The notes under the pieces: generated by a model | What the model saw: only the letters and a program-made list of their open reading frames with translations | Database searches by the model: none | Told to the model about the DNA's origin: nothing | Position numbers and translations under genes: made by a program | Shown here: in pieces, positions 8,768 to 19,306 of the stretch | How the letters are laid out: every line of letters starts with the position of its first letter | Numbering within the stretch: position 1 is the stretch's first letter | Assembly: GCF_020510625.1 (NCBI RefSeq) | Contig: NZ_CP075191.1 | Coordinates: 1,278,001-1,342,000 of the forward strand | Source: Ferribacterium limneticum | GTDB lineage: Bacteria > Pseudomonadota > Gammaproteobacteria > Burkholderiales > Rhodocyclaceae | DNA length: 64,000 nt | Direction of reading: 5' to 3'

Positions 8768-9699
8768 GTGAGCAGGTTATTAGCGACGACGCTGGCGCTG
8801 AGGAAAGCGTCGTGCTTTCCGAGATGCCGGTTGGGGAACAATTGCGTCTGGCGCGCGAGGCGCGCGGCCTGGAGGTCGCTGATATTGCACAAACCCTCAA
8901 GCTTGGGCCAAGACAGGTCGAGGCGCTGGAGTGTGGCGACTGGCATGGCCTGCCCGGGCAAACCTTTATTCGCGGTTTTGTCCGCAATTACGCGCGTCTG
9001 GTGCAAATTGATCCAGCCCCCCTGATGGCTCAGCTAACCCGGGTGCTTGAAAAACCGGCTGACAATCTGGCCATGCAGGAAGCTCGTCCAGCATCGATGC
9101 CGAATTCCGGTGGCGCTGTTTCGCGACGTGACCGGGTTGTTGTGCTGATCGGGGCTGGCCTGGTTGTATTGGCTGGCTTGGCCTATTTCCTGATGCCAAC
9201 CGATCTGTCAGCCTTGCGCGATAGCACGCAGTCACTGCTCGATTCCCTCGCCCGAAAAGATGCGCCTTCTCCGACGCAAGGGCCTGCCCCGGATGCAACT
9301 CCTGCCGCAACACCTGGTGAGCCGGTTTTCCCGCCTGGGGCTACTCCGCAACAGGTCATGTATCCGCAGGTTCTGGCTCCGGCCGAAGCACCGGCGCCGT
9401 CTTCTATTGCTCCGCCAAAGACGGATGCGACATCCGTACAGCCAGCCCAATCTGCGGCAAATCAGCCCCAGATGCGCTTCCTGTTCGACAAGGAGTCCTG
9501 GATCGAGGTGCGAGATCGTGACAACAAGGTCATCTTTTCCCAGCGCCTGAGTGCGGGGGCTGAACAAGCCGTTTCCGGCCAAGGCCCGTTGTCTTTGACA
9601 ATTGGCTATGCTCCGGGGGTTCGTCTGTTCTGGCGCGGTGAGGCCGTTGACCTTGTGCCGCATACCAAGGGCGATGTGGCTCGCCTCGTTCTGGAGTAA
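8764..9699 (+). CDS. rodZ: Cytoskeleton protein RodZ-like (HTH + TM + DUF4115)
   Basis: A 311-residue bitopic membrane protein. An N-terminal Cro/C1-type helix-turn-helix domain occupies residues about 20-90 (EQLRLAREARGLEVADIAQTLKL... ALECGDWHGLPGQTFIRGFVRNYARLV), a single membrane helix lies near residues 123-142 (VVVLIGAGLVVLAGLAYFLM), then a Pro/Ala/Thr-rich linker, then a periplasmic DUF4115 domain (FLFDKESWIEVRDRDNKVIFSQRL). This is the RodZ layout, linking MreB filaments to the elongation machinery. The start codon overlaps the pilW stop (ATGA). Confidence 0.93.
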   Translation: MSEQVISDDAGAEESVVLSEMPVGEQLRLAREARGLEVADIAQTLKLGPRQVEALECGDWHGLPGQTFIRGFVRNYARLVQIDPAPLMAQLTRVLEKPADNLAMQEARPASMPNSGGAVSRRDRVVVLIGAGLVVLAGLAYFLMPTDLSALRDSTQSLLDSLARKDAPSPTQGPAPDATPAATPGEPVFPPGATPQQVMYPQVLAPAEAPAPSSIAPPKTDATSVQPAQSAANQPQMRFLFDKESWIEVRDRDNKVIFSQRLSAGAEQAVSGQGPLSLTIGYAPGVRLFWRGEAVDLVPHTKGDVARLVLE

Positions 9700-9702
9700 G
9701 CC

Positions 9703-10932
9703 GTGAGTGCTGTTTTGAAGCGGCCGACCCGCGCTTGTGTTGTCGGTCATGTAAAGCTTGGTGGCGATGCACCGGTAGTGGTTCAGTCGATGACCAACAC
9801 GGACACCGCCGACTATCTCGCTACTGCCATCCAGTGTGCCGAGTTGGCCCGGGCTGGCTCCGAACTTGTGCGCATCACGGTCAATACGCTCGAAGCGGCC
9901 GCCGCGGTGCCCCTGATTCGCGACCATCTCGACAAGATGAATTGCAATGTCCCGTTGATTGGTGATTTTCACTACAACGGCCATCGCCTGCTGACCGAGC
10001 ATCCGGCCTGTGCGGAAGCATTGGCCAAGTACCGGATCAATCCGGGCAATGTCGGCTTCGGCAAGAAAAAAGACGAACAATTTGCCCAGATGATCGAACT
10101 GGCCTGCAAATACGACAAGCCGGTGCGTATCGGTGTTAACTGGGGCAGTCTCGACCAGGAGTTACTGGCCCGCGTCATGGACGAGAACAGCCGCCGGGCT
10201 GAGCCGCTCGATGCAACTGACATGATGCGCCATGCGATGGTGACCTCGGCGCTGGAGTCTGCTGCCAAGGCAGAAGAACTTGGCTTGGCCGGCGACAAGA
10301 TCATCCTGTCGTGCAAGGTATCCAGCGTTCAGGATCTGATCGCCATCTATCGTGATTTGTCGCAGCGGGCCAATTACGCCTTGCACCTTGGCTTGACCGA
10401 GGCTGGCATGGGTTCCAAGGGTATCGTTGCTTCGACCGCCGCCCTTTCGGTGCTGCTGCAGGAAGGCATTGGCGACACGATTCGTGTGTCGCTGACGCCA
10501 GAGCCCGGCGGTTCCCGTTCGCAGGAAGTCATCGTCGCCCAGGAAATCCTGCAGACCATGGGCTTGCGCGCTTTTACCCCGATGGTTGCGGCCTGTCCCG
10601 GCTGTGGTCGGACGACCAGCACCTTTTTCCAGGAGCTGGCTGGTGAAGTGCAGGATTTTGTTCGCGCCAAAATGCCGGAATGGAAGCTGCACTATGACGG
10701 TGCCGAGAACATGACGCTGGCCGTCATGGGCTGTATCGTCAATGGGCCGGGTGAATCCAAGCACGCCAATATCGGCATTTCCTTGCCGGGTACCGGCGAA
10801 GCGCCGTCCGCCCCGGTTTACGAAGATGGCGAAAAGACAGTAACGCTGAAGGGCGACAATATCGCCCATGAGTTCAAACAGATCATCGAGCGCTACGTTG
10901 AGCGCACCTACACCAAGAAACTGAAGTCATGA
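9703..10932 (+). CDS. ispG: 4-hydroxy-3-methylbut-2-enyl diphosphate synthase IspG (GcpE)
   Basis: Iron-sulphur enzyme of the MEP isoprenoid pathway that converts methylerythritol cyclodiphosphate to HMBPP; 409 residues. The start is GTG three bases after rodZ. The N-terminal TIM-barrel begins [18 protein letters not shown]; the [4Fe-4S] ligands are C298 and C301 (CPGCGR) and C344 in [10 protein letters not shown], whose glutamate is also conserved. The insertion of about 40 residues compared with the shortest forms is normal for Proteobacteria. The gene overlaps hisS by four bases. Confidence 0.97.
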   Translation: MSAVLKRPTRACVVGHVKLGGDAPVVVQSMTNTDTADYLATAIQCAELARAGSELVRITVNTLEAAAAVPLIRDHLDKMNCNVPLIGDFHYNGHRLLTEHPACAEALAKYRINPGNVGFGKKKDEQFAQMIELACKYDKPVRIGVNWGSLDQELLARVMDENSRRAEPLDATDMMRHAMVTSALESAAKAEELGLAGDKIILSCKVSSVQDLIAIYRDLSQRANYALHLGLTEAGMGSKGIVASTAALSVLLQEGIGDTIRVSLTPEPGGSRSQEVIVAQEILQTMGLRAFTPMVAACPGCGRTTSTFFQELAGEVQDFVRAKMPEWKLHYDGAENMTLAVMGCIVNGPGESKHANIGISLPGTGEAPSAPVYEDGEKTVTLKGDNIAHEFKQIIERYVERTYTKKLKS

Positions 10933-12218
10933 GTCAAACCTTGCAAGCCGTGCGCGGGATGAACGACATCCTGCCCGACGAAGCTGAATTCTGGGAACTG
11001 TTCGAAGACACCATCCGATCATGGCTGAAGTCTTATGGCTATCGTCCGGTCCGTATGCCCATCGTCGAACCGACGCCGCTGTTCAAGCGTGCGATTGGTG
11101 AAGTGACCGATATCGTCGAGAAGGAAATGTATTCCTTCATCGATGGTTTGAACGGCGAGGCGCTGACCCTGCGTCCCGAAGGCACGGCCGGTTGCGTTCG
11201 TGCGGTGATCGAGCACAACCTGGCTGCCCGCCAGACGCAGCGTCTTTACTATATTGGCCAGATGTTCCGCCACGAGCGTCCGCAGAAAGGTCGCTATCGC
11301 CAGTTTCACCAGGTCGGTGTCGAATCCTTCGGTATGGCTGGACCGGACATCGATGCCGAAATGATCCTGATGGGCGCCCGTCTGTGGGCTGACCTTGGTC
11401 TGGATGGCATCGAATTACAGATCAACAGTTTGGGCCAGCCGGAGGAGCGTGCCTTGCACCGCGCCGCGCTGATCACCTACTTCGAAGAAAATGCCGAACT
11501 GCTCGACGAGGATGCCAAGCGTCGCCTGCATACCAACCCGTTGCGCATTCTGGATACCAAAAACCCGGCGATGCAGGAACTGTGTGCTGCAGCCCCCAAG
11601 CTGATCGACTATCTCGGCGCCGAATCGCTGGCTCATTTCGAGGGCGTCCAGCGTGTGCTGCGCGATGCGGGCGTGCCTTACACCATCAACCCGCGTCTGG
11701 TGCGTGGTCTCGATTATTACAACCTGACCGTTTTCGAATGGGTGACCGACAAACTCGGTGCCCAAGGTACGGTCTGTGCTGGCGGCCGTTACGATGGTTT
11801 GGTCGAGCAACTCGGTGGCAAACCAACGCCGGCCTGCGGTTTTGCCATGGGTGTCGAGCGACTGATCGCGTTGATCAAGGAATCGGGCGGCGAGCCGGCC
11901 GCACCGGCGCCGGATGTCTATATCGTGCATCAGGGCGAAGAGGCTTCACGCCTGGCCTTCCGGGTCGCCGAAGGCTTGCGTGATCAAGGCATCAATGTGC
12001 TTCAGCACTGTGGCGGCGGCAGCTTCAAGTCGCAAATGAAAAAGGCTGACGGTAGCGGAGCAACCTTTGCCGTCATTATTGGCGACGACGAGGCGGCAAC
12101 CGGAGAGGCTCAACTGAAGCCGCTGCGGGCAGAAGGCTCGGCGCAATTGAAACTGAAAGTCGATGATCTGGCCGAGGCCATCATCGGTCAACTGATTGAT
12201 TTGGACGAAGAGGAATAA
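10929..12218 (+). CDS. hisS: Histidyl-tRNA synthetase
   Basis: Class II aminoacyl-tRNA synthetase of 429 residues that charges tRNA-His. Motif 1 follows the N-terminal [18 protein letters not shown]; motif 2 is the segment around [26 protein letters not shown]; the two histidine-specific motifs [15 protein letters not shown] and [14 protein letters not shown] are both present; motif 3 is [11 protein letters not shown]. An anticodon-binding domain follows ([23 protein letters not shown]). It overlaps ispG (ATGA) and is five bases from yfgM. A catalytically inactive paralogue, HisZ, is encoded 7 kb downstream. Confidence 0.97.
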   Translation: MSQTLQAVRGMNDILPDEAEFWELFEDTIRSWLKSYGYRPVRMPIVEPTPLFKRAIGEVTDIVEKEMYSFIDGLNGEALTLRPEGTAGCVRAVIEHNLAARQTQRLYYIGQMFRHERPQKGRYRQFHQVGVESFGMAGPDIDAEMILMGARLWADLGLDGIELQINSLGQPEERALHRAALITYFEENAELLDEDAKRRLHTNPLRILDTKNPAMQELCAAAPKLIDYLGAESLAHFEGVQRVLRDAGVPYTINPRLVRGLDYYNLTVFEWVTDKLGAQGTVCAGGRYDGLVEQLGGKPTPACGFAMGVERLIALIKESGGEPAAPAPDVYIVHQGEEASRLAFRVAEGLRDQGINVLQHCGGGSFKSQMKKADGSGATFAVIIGDDEAATGEAQLKPLRAEGSAQLKLKVDDLAEAIIGQLIDLDEEE

Positions 12219-12223
12219 GCAGC

Positions 12224-12862
12224 ATGGCGCATTACGACCTCGAAGAGCAGGAACAGATAGACACCCTGAAGACCTGGTGGAAAATGTACGGCAACCTCGT
12301 GACGAGCGTGCTCGTCGCGGCGTCGCTGGCAGTGATCGGGTGGCAGGGCTGGAACTGGTATCAAGGCGGTCAGGCCGCCAAGGCGTCGGCGATCTATGGC
12401 GTGCTCGAACAGGCGGCAGCAGTTGGTGATGCCCAGAAAGTCAAGGCTGCCGCAGGCGAGCTGGCTGAGAAGTTCGGTAGCACCAACTATGCATCACTCG
12501 GCGCGATGCTTGCTGCCAAGCAATCTTTTGACGCGGGTGATCTGAAGACGGCCAAGACCCAGCTGACCTGGGTGGCAGAAAACGGCAAGGATGAGGTCAA
12601 GGACCTGGCTCGCCTCCGCTTGGCCGCCGTGCAGCTCGACGAAAAAGCCTACGATGAAGCCATCAAGCAACTTGATGCGGCGCATGCGCCGGCCTTTGAC
12701 GCACGCTTCCAGGAATTGAAGGGTGATGTGTTAGCTGCACAGGGCAAGAAGGCTGAAGCAAAGGCTGCCTACAAGTCAGCGCTGGACAAGATGGCCGGCA
12801 AGCAGGGCGCAGGTCGCGAATTGCTGCAGCAGAAGCTTGACGGCTTGGGTGAGGCAGCCTGA
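12224..12862 (+). CDS. yfgM: YfgM-family periplasmic TPR protein
   Basis: A 212-residue protein with an N-terminal cytoplasmic segment (MAHYDLEEQEQIDTLKTWW), one membrane helix at about residues 25-45 (LVTSVLVAASLAVIGWQGWNWY) and a periplasmic TPR-like region (DUF2133/YfgM). In E. coli YfgM is an ancillary SecYEG/PpiD-associated chaperone and it is always next to bamB, as here. The stop codon overlaps the bamB start by one base (TGATG), so the two are translated together. Confidence 0.92.
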   Translation: MAHYDLEEQEQIDTLKTWWKMYGNLVTSVLVAASLAVIGWQGWNWYQGGQAAKASAIYGVLEQAAAVGDAQKVKAAAGELAEKFGSTNYASLGAMLAAKQSFDAGDLKTAKTQLTWVAENGKDEVKDLARLRLAAVQLDEKAYDEAIKQLDAAHAPAFDARFQELKGDVLAAQGKKAEAKAAYKSALDKMAGKQGAGRELLQQKLDGLGEAA

Positions 12863-14022
12863 TGTCACGTCAGCTGATTGCCTTGTTTGCCGCCGCGGGA
12901 TTGCTTCTGAGCGGTTGCGCCACGATCTCCGATGGACTGGATGCGATCAATCCGTTCGCCAGTTCCGGGCCGAAAATGGCCCCTCTGCCACCGCTCAATA
13001 CCACTGCTGAAGTTCGCACTGTGTGGTCGACCAGCGTCAGCAAGGCAGGAAACTACACTTTTACGCCGGCGGTTGTTGGAAACGTGGTTTACGTTGCTGC
13101 GGCGAATGGCACGGTCAGCCGAATTGAAGATGGCAAGGCTGTCTGGAAAATTGACGCAGGCCAGCCTTTGTCGGCTGGTGTCGGTGCCAATGGTCGCCTG
13201 GTGGTGGTCGCTACACCCAAGGGTGAAGTGCTGGCGTTCTCGGCAGAGGACGGCAAAGCCTTGTGGAAAGCTCGGGTGTCGAGTGAAGTTCTTGCTGCAC
13301 CAGCGATTGGTGATGATGGCGTTGCCGTGAAGAGTGGCGACAATCAGGTATTTTTGCTCGATGCTGGCGATGGTGGGCGGAAATGGGCCTATCAGCGTGC
13401 GACGCCGCCCTTGTCGGTGCGTAGTGCCGGATCGCCTGTCTTTGCTGATCGCTATTTGTTCGTCGGTTACCCTGGGGGCAAGCTGGTTGCGCTGGCCCTG
13501 CAGAACGGTGCCCCTGTCTGGGAGGGTGCGGTTGCTTTGCCGAAGGGCGCGACCGAACTTGATCGGGTTGCCGATATTGTTGCCTCGCCGGTGATTGATG
13601 GTCGGCAGATTTGTGCCGTCGCCTTTCAGGGGCGGGTTGCCTGCTTCGATATGGGGCAAGGTGGGGCCATGGTCTGGTCACGCGACATCTCTTCGGTATC
13701 CGGCCTCGCCATGGATGGCCGCTACGTGTTCGTCACCGATGACAAGGGTGTCGTTTATGCCCTGGATCGCTTGTCTGGCAGCAGCCTGTGGAAGCAGGAC
13801 AAGCTGAAAAATCGTCGCCTTTCCGCACCTGTCGTTCGGCGCGGTTTGGTCGTCGTGGCAGATGCAGAAGGCATCTTGCATTTTCTTTCTCGTGAAGACG
13901 GTAGCTTTGCCGCACGCCTGAAAACCGATGGCACGCCGGTTCGCGCGCCTCTTCAATTGCTCGGTTCCTCGGTTCTGGTTCAAACCTCCGGTGGTAGCGT
14001 GAGCGCAATCGAGGCTCAATGA
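12862..14022 (+). CDS. bamB: Outer-membrane assembly lipoprotein BamB
   Basis: Beta-propeller lipoprotein of the BAM complex, 386 residues. The signal peptide ends in a good lipobox (LLLSGC, lipidated Cys 19). The body consists of repeated PQQ-like blades with the recurring pattern of a D/E-G-K-xxW core: [68 protein letters not shown] and [17 protein letters not shown]. BamB helps BamA fold outer-membrane barrels. The gene is coupled both to yfgM (TGATG) and to der (ATGA). Confidence 0.95.
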   Translation: MSRQLIALFAAAGLLLSGCATISDGLDAINPFASSGPKMAPLPPLNTTAEVRTVWSTSVSKAGNYTFTPAVVGNVVYVAAANGTVSRIEDGKAVWKIDAGQPLSAGVGANGRLVVVATPKGEVLAFSAEDGKALWKARVSSEVLAAPAIGDDGVAVKSGDNQVFLLDAGDGGRKWAYQRATPPLSVRSAGSPVFADRYLFVGYPGGKLVALALQNGAPVWEGAVALPKGATELDRVADIVASPVIDGRQICAVAFQGRVACFDMGQGGAMVWSRDISSVSGLAMDGRYVFVTDDKGVVYALDRLSGSSLWKQDKLKNRRLSAPVVRRGLVVVADAEGILHFLSREDGSFAARLKTDGTPVRAPLQLLGSSVLVQTSGGSVSAIEAQ

Positions 14023-15350
14023 AACCTACGCTCGTTCTGGTTGGCCGGCCCAATGTCGGCAAATCTACCCTTTTCAACCGCATGACCAAGTCGCGCGACG
14101 CCATCGTCGCCGACATGCCGGGCCTGACCCGTGATCGTCACTATGGTCATGGCAAACTGGGCAAGAAACCTTATCTGGTCGTCGATACCGGCGGTTTCGA
14201 ACCGCTGGTCAAGGAAGGCATCCTGCATGAAATGGCCCGCCAGACCGAGCAGGCGATTGCCGAGGCCGACGCCATCATCTTCGTGGTGGATGGTCGTAGC
14301 GGCCTGACGCCCCACGACAAGGAAATCGCCAACAAGCTGCGGCGCATCGACCGGCCGGTATTTGTCGCGGTCAACAAGGCTGAGGGCATGAACTCCGGGA
14401 TGGTCGAAGCCGAGTTCCACGAACTCGGCTTGGGTGAGCCCAATGCCATTTCTGCGGCCCATGGCGAAGGTGTCCGCGGTCTAGTAGAAATGGCACTGGA
14501 GGATTTCCCGGAGCCAGAAGAAGATGAATGGCACTCCGACTCTGTTCGCGTCGCCATTGTTGGTCGCCCCAATGTCGGCAAGTCCACGCTGATCAACACG
14601 CTGCTCGGTGAAGAGCGGGTTATCGCCTTCGATGCACCGGGTACGACGCGTGATTCGATCGAAATCGACTTCGAGCGTGGTGGTCGCAAATATGTTTTGG
14701 TCGATACGGCCGGCATGCGCAAGCGCGGCAAGGTTTTCGAGTCGATCGAAAAATTCTCGGTGGTAAAGACCTTGCAGTCCATCGAGGATGCTAATGTGGT
14801 CATCCTGATGGTCGATGCCCAGGCCGATGTCTCTGACCAGGATGCACATATTGCCGATTTCATCGTGCAAAGTGGCCGTGCGCTGGTGGTTGCCGTCAAC
14901 AAGTGGGATGGCCTTGATGCCTATACCCGCGAGCAGACGCGACAGATATTGCAGCGCAAGCTGAAATTCCTGGAGTTTGCCAAATTCCATTTCATTTCAG
15001 CACGCGACAACATTGGTCTTGGCAACATGTTCCGCTCGGTCGATTCCGCCTATGCGGCAGCGATGGCAAAGATGACTACGCCACGCCTGACCCGGGTGCT
15101 GATTGATGCGGTAGCCAAGCAGGCGCCAGCCAAGCATGGCCTTTTCCGCCCGAAGCCGCGTTATGCCCACCAAGGTGGCTCAAACCCGCCGATCATCGTG
15201 ATTCACGGTAACGCGGTTGATCAGATCACCGATAGCTACCGTCGTTTCCTTGAGCATACGTTCCGTGAAGCCTTCAAATTGCAGGGAACGCCATTGCGCA
15301 TCCAGTTCGTCTCAGCAAAGAACCCATTTGCCGACAAAGACAAGAAATAA
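14019..15350 (+). CDS. der: Ribosome assembly GTPase Der (EngA)
   Basis: Double-GTPase of 443 residues needed for 50S subunit maturation. The two G domains are clear: [14 protein letters not shown] near residue 8 with DTGGFEP, and [16 protein letters not shown] near residue 185 with [10 protein letters not shown]. Each has an NK-x-D or NKAEG-type G4 (the first G domain ends VNKAEG, the second VNKWDG). The C-terminal KH-like domain (residues about 360-443) includes [19 protein letters not shown]. The start codon overlaps bamB. Confidence 0.97.
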   Translation: MKPTLVLVGRPNVGKSTLFNRMTKSRDAIVADMPGLTRDRHYGHGKLGKKPYLVVDTGGFEPLVKEGILHEMARQTEQAIAEADAIIFVVDGRSGLTPHDKEIANKLRRIDRPVFVAVNKAEGMNSGMVEAEFHELGLGEPNAISAAHGEGVRGLVEMALEDFPEPEEDEWHSDSVRVAIVGRPNVGKSTLINTLLGEERVIAFDAPGTTRDSIEIDFERGGRKYVLVDTAGMRKRGKVFESIEKFSVVKTLQSIEDANVVILMVDAQADVSDQDAHIADFIVQSGRALVVAVNKWDGLDAYTREQTRQILQRKLKFLEFAKFHFISARDNIGLGNMFRSVDSAYAAAMAKMTTPRLTRVLIDAVAKQAPAKHGLFRPKPRYAHQGGSNPPIIVIHGNAVDQITDSYRRFLEHTFREAFKLQGTPLRIQFVSAKNPFADKDKK

Positions 15351-15430
15351 TCTGCAAATTTTTTCGCATCACCCCCCAAATTTGGGTACATTAGGACCCT
15401 CATAACAACTACCACCATGGAGTCCACACC

Positions 15431-15667
15431 ATGAGCAACAAAGGGCAACTTTTACAAGACCCCTTCCTCAACGCTCTTCGTCGCGAGCATGTTCCCGTCT
15501 CTATTTACCTGGTAAACGGGATCAAATTGCAGGGCCAGGTTGAATCGTTCGACCAGTACGTCGTTTTACTAAAAAATACGGTTACCCAGATGGTGTACAA
15601 GCACGCTATCTCGACCGTGGTTCCGGCCCGTCCGGTCAACCTTCAGCAGGAACAGGCGGCGGAATAA
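15431..15667 (+). CDS. hfq: RNA chaperone Hfq
   Basis: Sm-like hexameric RNA chaperone, 78 residues, that pairs small RNAs with mRNAs. Sm1 is [40 protein letters not shown] (shown as consecutive pieces: [32 protein letters not shown]) and Sm2 is the [10 protein letters not shown] motif. The C-terminal tail is short, as in other Betaproteobacteria. GGAGTC lies ahead of the ATG. The 80-base gap from der contains the perfect palindrome CCCAAATTTGGG (15375-15386), which may be part of the promoter. hflX follows, as in E. coli. Confidence 0.97.
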   Translation: MSNKGQLLQDPFLNALRREHVPVSIYLVNGIKLQGQVESFDQYVVLLKNTVTQMVYKHAISTVVPARPVNLQQEQAAE

Positions 15668-15684
15668 TCGCCTACTGTCCACAG

Positions 15685-15703
15685 GCCCGCCCAATCGGCG
15701 GGC
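15685..15703 (+). other. Hairpin between hfq and hflX
   Basis: GCCCGCC-N5-GGCGGGC is a perfect seven-pair stem without a following T run. It may weaken transcription into hflX or stabilise the hfq message; the effect is inferred. Confidence 0.5.
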
Positions 15704-15731
15704 TGACTTCCCAACACTTCAGGAATCGCCC

Positions 15732-16886
15732 ATGATTGAACGACCCGCCGCCGGTGAACGCGCGGTGATCGTTCAGATTGACTTCGGCCAGCTTGATCTT
15801 GAAGATCAGCTGGAAGAGGTCAGGTTGCTGGCTGAATCAGCGGGGGGGCTGGTCGTGGCAGAAGTCGGCGGTCGCCGACAGAGTCCCGATCCAAAAACCT
15901 ACGCCGGTAAAGGCAAGGTCGATGAAATTGCAGCGATGATTGCTGCTGCCGAGGCGGACTTGGTGATTTTCAATCATGAACTCTCGCCGGCGCAGCAGCG
16001 TAATCTGGAACGGGCATTGCAATGTCGGGTGATCGACCGTACCAGTCTGATTCTTGATATTTTTGCCTTGCGCGCGTCCAGTGCAGAAGGCAAGTTGCAG
16101 GTCGAACTGGCTCAACTCGAACATCTTTCGACCCGACTGGTTCGTGGCTGGACTCACCTGGAACGGCAACGCGGCGGTATCGGTATGCGTGGTCCCGGTG
16201 AAAAGCAGCTGGAAACCGATCGGCGTTTGCTGGGCAATCGCGTCAAATTGCTGAAGGAGAGGCTGGCTAAACTTTCCAGGCAACGCGGTGTTCAGCGCAA
16301 GGCTAGGATGCGTGGCGATGTTCTCAGTGTTTCGATGGTTGGCTATACCAATGCCGGCAAGTCGACCTTGTTCAATGCGCTGACCCATGCTGGCGTTTAT
16401 GCTGCCAATCAGTTGTTTGCAACGCTCGATACCACTTCACGAAAGTTGTGGATCGAAGGCGCCGGTAATATTGTGATTTCCGATACCGTGGGGTTCATAC
16501 GGAATCTGCCGCATTCGCTGGTTGATGCGTTTCACGCGACGCTGGAAGCGGCGACCGATGCTGATATTCTTTTGCACGTGGTTGATAGTGCCAGTCATGC
16601 TCGTGAAGAGCAGATGAGCGAGGTCAACAAGGTGCTTGAGGAAATTGGAGCAGATTGTGTCAGGCAGGTTATCGCCTGGAACAAGATCGATCTCACCGAT
16701 GCCTCGCCGGGAGTTGAGCGGGACGAGTATGGTAATATCGCGCGCGTTCGCGTCAGTGCGCGTTCTGGAGACGGCCTCGATTTGCTGCGTGAATCGTTGG
16801 CCGAATATGCCCGAGCCAAGGCCCAGGCCCGTAAAAAGGCGTTGGCTGAGGCCGAACAAGAAGCACAACACGACTATATAAACTGA
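15732..16886 (+). CDS. hflX: Ribosome-associated GTPase HflX
   Basis: GTPase of 384 residues that splits stalled or heat-damaged ribosomes. The N-terminal domain has the family hallmark [18 protein letters not shown] and the glycine-rich [19 protein letters not shown] loop before the G domain. The G domain has [14 protein letters not shown], the G3 [18 protein letters not shown] and the G4 AWNKIDL. Same direction and order as hfq-hflX-hflK-hflC in E. coli. Confidence 0.96.
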   Translation: MIERPAAGERAVIVQIDFGQLDLEDQLEEVRLLAESAGGLVVAEVGGRRQSPDPKTYAGKGKVDEIAAMIAAAEADLVIFNHELSPAQQRNLERALQCRVIDRTSLILDIFALRASSAEGKLQVELAQLEHLSTRLVRGWTHLERQRGGIGMRGPGEKQLETDRRLLGNRVKLLKERLAKLSRQRGVQRKARMRGDVLSVSMVGYTNAGKSTLFNALTHAGVYAANQLFATLDTTSRKLWIEGAGNIVISDTVGFIRNLPHSLVDAFHATLEAATDADILLHVVDSASHAREEQMSEVNKVLEEIGADCVRQVIAWNKIDLTDASPGVERDEYGNIARVRVSARSGDGLDLLRESLAEYARAKAQARKKALAEAEQEAQHDYIN

Positions 16887-16923
16887 ATCCCCGACACCCA
16901 TGATTCCGACCCTAGGTATTTTC

Positions 16924-18237
16924 ATGTCGCTCAACGACCCGCAGTGGGGCAACCGTGGCAGCAACGACGGTGACAAGTCCAACGGCAACGGTCCGCGCCG
17001 CCCCAACGATGGCCCGCCGGATCTCGAAGAGCTTTGGCGTGACTTCAATCGCAAATTGTCCGGCATGTTCGGTAATAAAGGCGGTGGAGGCGGCAATGGC
17101 GGTGGCGATGGCCCACGCATGCCGAACATCGATTTCAACCCGAAATTTCTGGGGGGTGGCCTGGGGCTTTTGGTCGGTCTGGCGGCCATCGTCTGGCTGG
17201 CATCGGGCTTCTATATTGTGGACGCCTCGCAGCGTGGCCTTGTGCTGCAGTTTGGCAGTTACAAGGAGTCGACCGAACCGGGCCTGCGCTGGCGTTTTCC
17301 GTACCCCTTCCAGTCGCATGAACTGGTGAATCTGTCCGGGGTGCGTACCCTCGAAATAGGCTATCGTGGAACAGAACGGAACAAGGTGCTGAAAGAGGCG
17401 CTGATGCTGACGGATGACGAAAATATCGTAAATATCCAGTTTGCCGTTCAGTACATCTTGAAAGATCCGGTCGAGTATCTCTTCAACAATCGTTCTACGG
17501 ATGAGGCAGTGATGGGCGCTGCCGAGTCGGCGGTTCGAGAGATTGTTGGCAAGAGCGCGATGAACTTCGTGCTTTATGAAGGCCGTGAGCAGATCGCGAC
17601 TCAGGCTGCCAAGTTGATGCAGGACATTCTTGATCGTTACAAGAGCGGCATTCTGGTTTCCAAGGTAACCATGCAGAATGCCCAGCCGCCCGAGCAGGTT
17701 CAGTCTGCGTTTGACGATGCCGTCAAGGCAGGCCAGGATCGTGAGCGCCAGAAAAACGAAGGCCAGGCCTACGCTAATGACGTGATCCCGAAGGCCAAAG
17801 GTACGGCGGCTCGTTTGCTGGAGGAGGCCAACGGCCACAAGCAACGTGTTATTTCGACGGCGGAAGGTGATGCTTCGCGCTTCAGGCAGGTTCAGGTCGA
17901 ATATGCCAAGGCTCCGGAGGTCACCCGTCAGCGCCTGTATCTGGAAACCATGCAGCAGGTTTATGCGAATACCAGCAAGGTTCTGGTCGATGCCAAGGGG
18001 CAGGGCAATCTGCTCTACCTGCCGCTCGACAAGCTGATGCAGTCTGCTGCGGGAATGTCCGCAGCGCAGGTCGGCCCGGTTGAAACGCAGGGAGCTACCG
18101 GCACAGTAAAACCGTCGTCACAGGTTTCGTCCGAAGTGCCGCCGCAACTGGAGCGTACACCGCAGGTTGGTGGTGGATCTTATTCTGGAAGTTCGCGCGA
18201 AGGTTCGTTGCGCTCGCGTGATCGGGAGGGACGTTGA
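16924..18237 (+). CDS. hflK: FtsH-associated membrane protein HflK
   Basis: SPFH/prohibitin-family protein of 437 residues that with HflC forms a cage around the FtsH protease. The start was set at ATG 16924 because MSLNDPQWG is the usual N-terminus; an upstream ATG at 16900 has no ribosome-binding site. Features in order: glycine/asparagine-rich cytoplasmic N-terminus (NKGGGGGNGGGDGP), one membrane helix near residues 75-98, the SPFH domain (SQRGLVLQFGSYKESTEPGLRWRFPYPF), a long helical region (KAGQDRERQKNEGQAYANDV) and a Ser/Gly/Arg-rich tail. It shares one base with hflC. Confidence 0.94.
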   Translation: MSLNDPQWGNRGSNDGDKSNGNGPRRPNDGPPDLEELWRDFNRKLSGMFGNKGGGGGNGGGDGPRMPNIDFNPKFLGGGLGLLVGLAAIVWLASGFYIVDASQRGLVLQFGSYKESTEPGLRWRFPYPFQSHELVNLSGVRTLEIGYRGTERNKVLKEALMLTDDENIVNIQFAVQYILKDPVEYLFNNRSTDEAVMGAAESAVREIVGKSAMNFVLYEGREQIATQAAKLMQDILDRYKSGILVSKVTMQNAQPPEQVQSAFDDAVKAGQDRERQKNEGQAYANDVIPKAKGTAARLLEEANGHKQRVISTAEGDASRFRQVQVEYAKAPEVTRQRLYLETMQQVYANTSKVLVDAKGQGNLLYLPLDKLMQSAAGMSAAQVGPVETQGATGTVKPSSQVSSEVPPQLERTPQVGGGSYSGSSREGSLRSRDREGR

Positions 18238-19124
18238 TGAGTCCGCGTAGCAATTTGATCGGTGCAATTGTCGCCACCCTGCTGGTGGTCCTTGCAATGT
18301 CCATATTTACTGTCGATCAGCGCCAGTACGCGCTGGTTTTCCAACTGGGTGAAGTCAAGCGGGTGATCACCGAGCCGGGGCTGAATTTTAAGATTCCGCT
18401 GGTCCAGAATGTGCGCTATTTCGAAAAGCGCATCATCACGCTCGACAATAATGAACCGGAACGTTTCATTACCTCCGAGAAGAAAAACGTTCTCGTCGAC
18501 TCTTACATCAAGTGGCGGATCATCGATCCTAATCTCTACTACATTTCGGTGAGTGGCGATGAAGTTCGCGCCAAGACGCGCCTCAATCAGACGGTTAACG
18601 CCGGCCTGCGCGAGGAGTTCGGCAAGCGGACCGTGCATGACGTGGTGTCCGGTGAGCGCGACAAGATCATGGAGCAGATGCGCCAAAAGGCCGACACCGA
18701 TGCGCGCAAGATTGGCGTGCAGATTGTCGATGTTCGCCTGAAGCGCGTCGAGCTACCGACTGAGGTCAGTGAAGCCGTCTATCGTCGTATGGAGGCTGAG
18801 CGCAAGCGCGTCGCCAACGAACTACGTTCCGAAGGCTCTGCCGAGGCTGAGAAAATCCGGGCCGATGCCGATCGCCAGCGCGAAATCATCATCGCCGATG
18901 CTTATCGCGACGCCCAGAAGATCAAGGGTGAAGGCGATGCCAAGGCTTCGGCAACCTATGCCAGTGCGTTCAGCGCAAATCCGGAGTTCTATGCCTTCTA
19001 TCGCAGTCTTGAAGCGTACCGTGGCAGTTTCAAGAACAAGAACGATGTGATGGTTATCGAGCCGAGTTCAGACTTCTTCAAATACATGAAGAGCGTCGGG
19101 CGCGGTAACGACAAGGGCAAATGA
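18237..19124 (+). CDS. hflC: FtsH-associated membrane protein HflC
   Basis: SPFH-family partner of HflK, 295 residues. A single membrane helix at the N-terminus (NLIGAIVATLLVVLAMSIFTV) is followed by the prohibitin domain (DQRQYALVFQLGEVKRVITEPGLNFKIP) and an alpha-helical region rich in Ala/Glu/Arg (RSEGSAEAEKIRADADRQRE). HflKC modulates FtsH, which degrades membrane and regulatory proteins. GGGAGG precedes the ATG, which overlaps the hflK stop (TGATG). Confidence 0.95.
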   Translation: MSPRSNLIGAIVATLLVVLAMSIFTVDQRQYALVFQLGEVKRVITEPGLNFKIPLVQNVRYFEKRIITLDNNEPERFITSEKKNVLVDSYIKWRIIDPNLYYISVSGDEVRAKTRLNQTVNAGLREEFGKRTVHDVVSGERDKIMEQMRQKADTDARKIGVQIVDVRLKRVELPTEVSEAVYRRMEAERKRVANELRSEGSAEAEKIRADADRQREIIIADAYRDAQKIKGEGDAKASATYASAFSANPEFYAFYRSLEAYRGSFKNKNDVMVIEPSSDFFKYMKSVGRGNDKGK

Positions 19125-19306
19125 CATCGACCATTCTGCTGGCCTTCGCGCTGATGCTGGTGCTCGAAGGCCTTATGCCTTTTATCGCCCCGGCGGCCTG
19201 GCGTGAAACCTTTCGCCGCCTCACTCAATTTTCGGATGGGCAGATTCGCTTTGTCGGCCTGACGTCGATGCTGATCGGCTTGATCCTACTGATACTTTTC
19301 TCATGA
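19121..19306 (+). CDS. DUF2065 small membrane protein
   Basis: A 61-residue protein with two membrane helices ([20 protein letters not shown] and [17 protein letters not shown]) joined by a short basic loop (WRETFRRL). It matches the YjeT/DUF2065 pattern, which lies after hflC in many Proteobacteria. Function unknown; position suggests a link to HflKC-FtsH. It overlaps both hflC and hisZ by four bases. Confidence 0.9.
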   Translation: MTSTILLAFALMLVLEGLMPFIAPAAWRETFRRLTQFSDGQIRFVGLTSMLIGLILLILFS